Positions 63,012 to 64,000 of a stretch of DNA of 64,000 nt are shown here, piece after piece. The translations under genes were made by a program, and so were the position numbers. Below the pieces are notes generated by a model. The model had not been told where the DNA came from and made no database searches. It was given only the letters and a program-made list of their open reading frames with translations. Origin of the DNA: Pseudomonas chlororaphis (GTDB lineage Bacteria > Pseudomonadota > Gammaproteobacteria > Pseudomonadales > Pseudomonadaceae); the NCBI RefSeq assembly GCF_003731765.1, contig NZ_MOAL01000004.1:372001-436000 (forward strand). Direction: 5' to 3'. Position 1 is the first letter of the stretch. The number at the start of each line of letters is the position of its first letter.

Positions 63012-64000
63012 ATGGGCAAATCGCTGGTCATTGTGGAATCCCCGGCTAAGGCCAAGACCATCAACAAGTACTTGGGTAACCAATACGTGGTGAAGTCGAG
63101 TATCGGCCATATCCGAGACCTGCCCACCAGCGGTTCGGCCAGTGCCGCCAAAGAGCCTGCCGCCAAGCGTGGCAAGGCCGCTGCGGGCGAGGCACCGGCC
63201 CTGTCGCCGAAGGAAAAGGCGCGCAAGCAGCTGGTTTCGCGCATGGGTGTCGATCCGGATCACGGCTGGAAGGCCAAGTACGAGATCCTTCCCGGCAAGG
63301 AAAAGGTCATCGAAGAGCTGCGTCGCCTAGCCAAGGATGCCGACACCATCTATCTGGCAACGGACTTGGACCGCGAAGGGGAAGCCATTGCCTGGCACCT
63401 GCGGGAAGCCATTGGCGGTGACGACAGCCGCTACAAGCGCGTGGTGTTCAACGAAATCACCAAGAAGGCGATCCAGGAAGCCTTCTCCCAGCCTGGCGAG
63501 CTGGATATCAACCGGGTCAATGCCCAGCAGGCTCGACGCTTCCTCGACCGCGTAGTGGGTTACATGGTTTCGCCGTTGCTGTGGGCGAAAATCGCTCGTG
63601 GCCTGTCTGCCGGCCGTGTGCAATCGGTGGCGGTCAAGCTGGTGGTGGAGCGTGAGCGCGAGATTCGTGCGTTCAACCCTGAAGAGTACTGGGAAGTCCA
63701 CGCCGACCTGGGCACCGCCAAGGGTGCCAAGGTGCGCTTTGAAGTGGCTCGGGAAAACGGCGAAGCCTTCAAGCCACTCAACGAAGCCCAGGCCATGGCA
63801 GCCCTGGAGAAGCTCAAGGCTTCTGCCTACACCATCGCCAAGCGTGAAGACAAACCGACCAGCAGCAAGCCGTCGGCACCTTTTATTACCTCCACCTTGC
63901 AACAGGCTGCCAGTAACCGTCTGGGCTTCGGGGTGAAGAAAACCATGATGATGGCCCAGCGTCTCTATGAAGCCGGCTACATCACCTATATGCGTACCGA
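63012..64000 (+). CDS. topA: DNA topoisomerase I (partial, 3' end outside window)
   Basis: The N-terminal part (about 329 codons) of the enzyme that relaxes negative supercoils. The Toprim domain begins [20 protein letters not shown] and includes [20 protein letters not shown]. It continues with [15 protein letters not shown] and [20 protein letters not shown]. The active-site tyrosine motif (GYITYMRT) lies at the very edge of the window. The start fits the family, with TCAGGAA upstream at ribosome-binding distance. Residues about 40-60 hold an Ala/Lys-rich insertion ([20 protein letters not shown]). Confidence 0.96.
   Translation, partial: MGKSLVIVESPAKAKTINKYLGNQYVVKSSIGHIRDLPTSGSASAAKEPAAKRGKAAAGEAPALSPKEKARKQLVSRMGVDPDHGWKAKYEILPGKEKVIEELRRLAKDADTIYLATDLDREGEAIAWHLREAIGGDDSRYKRVVFNEITKKAIQEAFSQPGELDINRVNAQQARRFLDRVVGYMVSPLLWAKIARGLSAGRVQSVAVKLVVEREREIRAFNPEEYWEVHADLGTAKGAKVRFEVARENGEAFKPLNEAQAMAALEKLKASAYTIAKREDKPTSSKPSAPFITSTLQQAASNRLGFGVKKTMMMAQRLYEAGYITYMRT

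Overview
The window looks like the chromosome of a fluorescent Pseudomonas (P. fluorescens group). The evidence is high-GC coding with Pseudomonas-type protein sequences, tandem cbb3 oxidase operons next to an Anr regulator, TTGAT-N4-ATCAA Anr boxes, Pseudomonas REP palindromes (GTAGGAGCTGGCTCGCCAGCGAAGCC type, and GCTTGCCGGCGA type), and a gene order from xdhA to tusA that matches the PAO1 order as I remember it. After tusA the order departs from PAO1 and then joins the slt-uup-usp-fadBA-topA block. No prophage, insertion sequence, CRISPR array, tRNA or rRNA gene was seen.

Layout. 0-10.6 kb: xdhA (partial, minus strand), a GntR regulator, smc, zipA, ligA and a zinc-binding metallopeptidase. 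10.6-17.6 kb: a more variable stretch with a DUF3077 gene beside a dense inverted-repeat region, the 4.5S SRP RNA gene (ffs), AraC and LysR regulators, a YbhB-like periplasmic protein, an EamA exporter, a DUF2167 membrane protein, a VOC protein and a periplasmic solute-binding protein. 17.7-24 kb: dnaX, ebfC, an MDR oxidoreductase, recR, an acyl-CoA dehydrogenase behind a palindromic operator, and apt. 24-43 kb: a low-oxygen respiration region with anr, a small conserved protein, hemN, the oxidase assembly genes (TauE-like gene, ccoS, ccoI, ccoH, ccoG), a decayed toxin-antitoxin pair, the tandem oxidase operons ccoN1O1Q1P1 and ccoN2O2Q2P2, an alpha/beta hydrolase and aer. 43-51.4 kb: a CPBP protease-like protein, acnA, rlmM, tusA, a MATE exporter, pdxB and a small conserved protein. 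51.6-64 kb: an MsbA-like ABC exporter, slt, uup, usp, a small membrane protein, a candidate small RNA, fadBA, a DUF1653 gene and topA (partial).

How the genes work together. Anr senses falling oxygen through a 4Fe-4S cluster. Anr boxes precede hemN (anaerobic haem synthesis) and the second cbb3 operon, with weaker ones near ccoN1 and ccoG. CcoG, H, I and S supply copper and assemble the oxidases, and Aer steers the cell by energy and oxygen state. Two GCGAC-N5-GTCGC sites, a pattern like that of RegA/PrrA/RoxR regulators, flank the cco region and suggest a second redox input. The other blocks are mostly core housekeeping: chromosome organisation and division, replication and repair, protein targeting, peptidoglycan turnover and fatty-acid oxidation, the last with a PsrA-like site upstream.

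I did not find a convincing wholly new system. The best leads are a decayed PIN toxin with a deleted antitoxin (32.6-33.2 kb), the layered inverted repeats at 11.05-11.24 kb, a likely unannotated small RNA at about 58.7 kb, and the paired redox-type sites around the cco operons.
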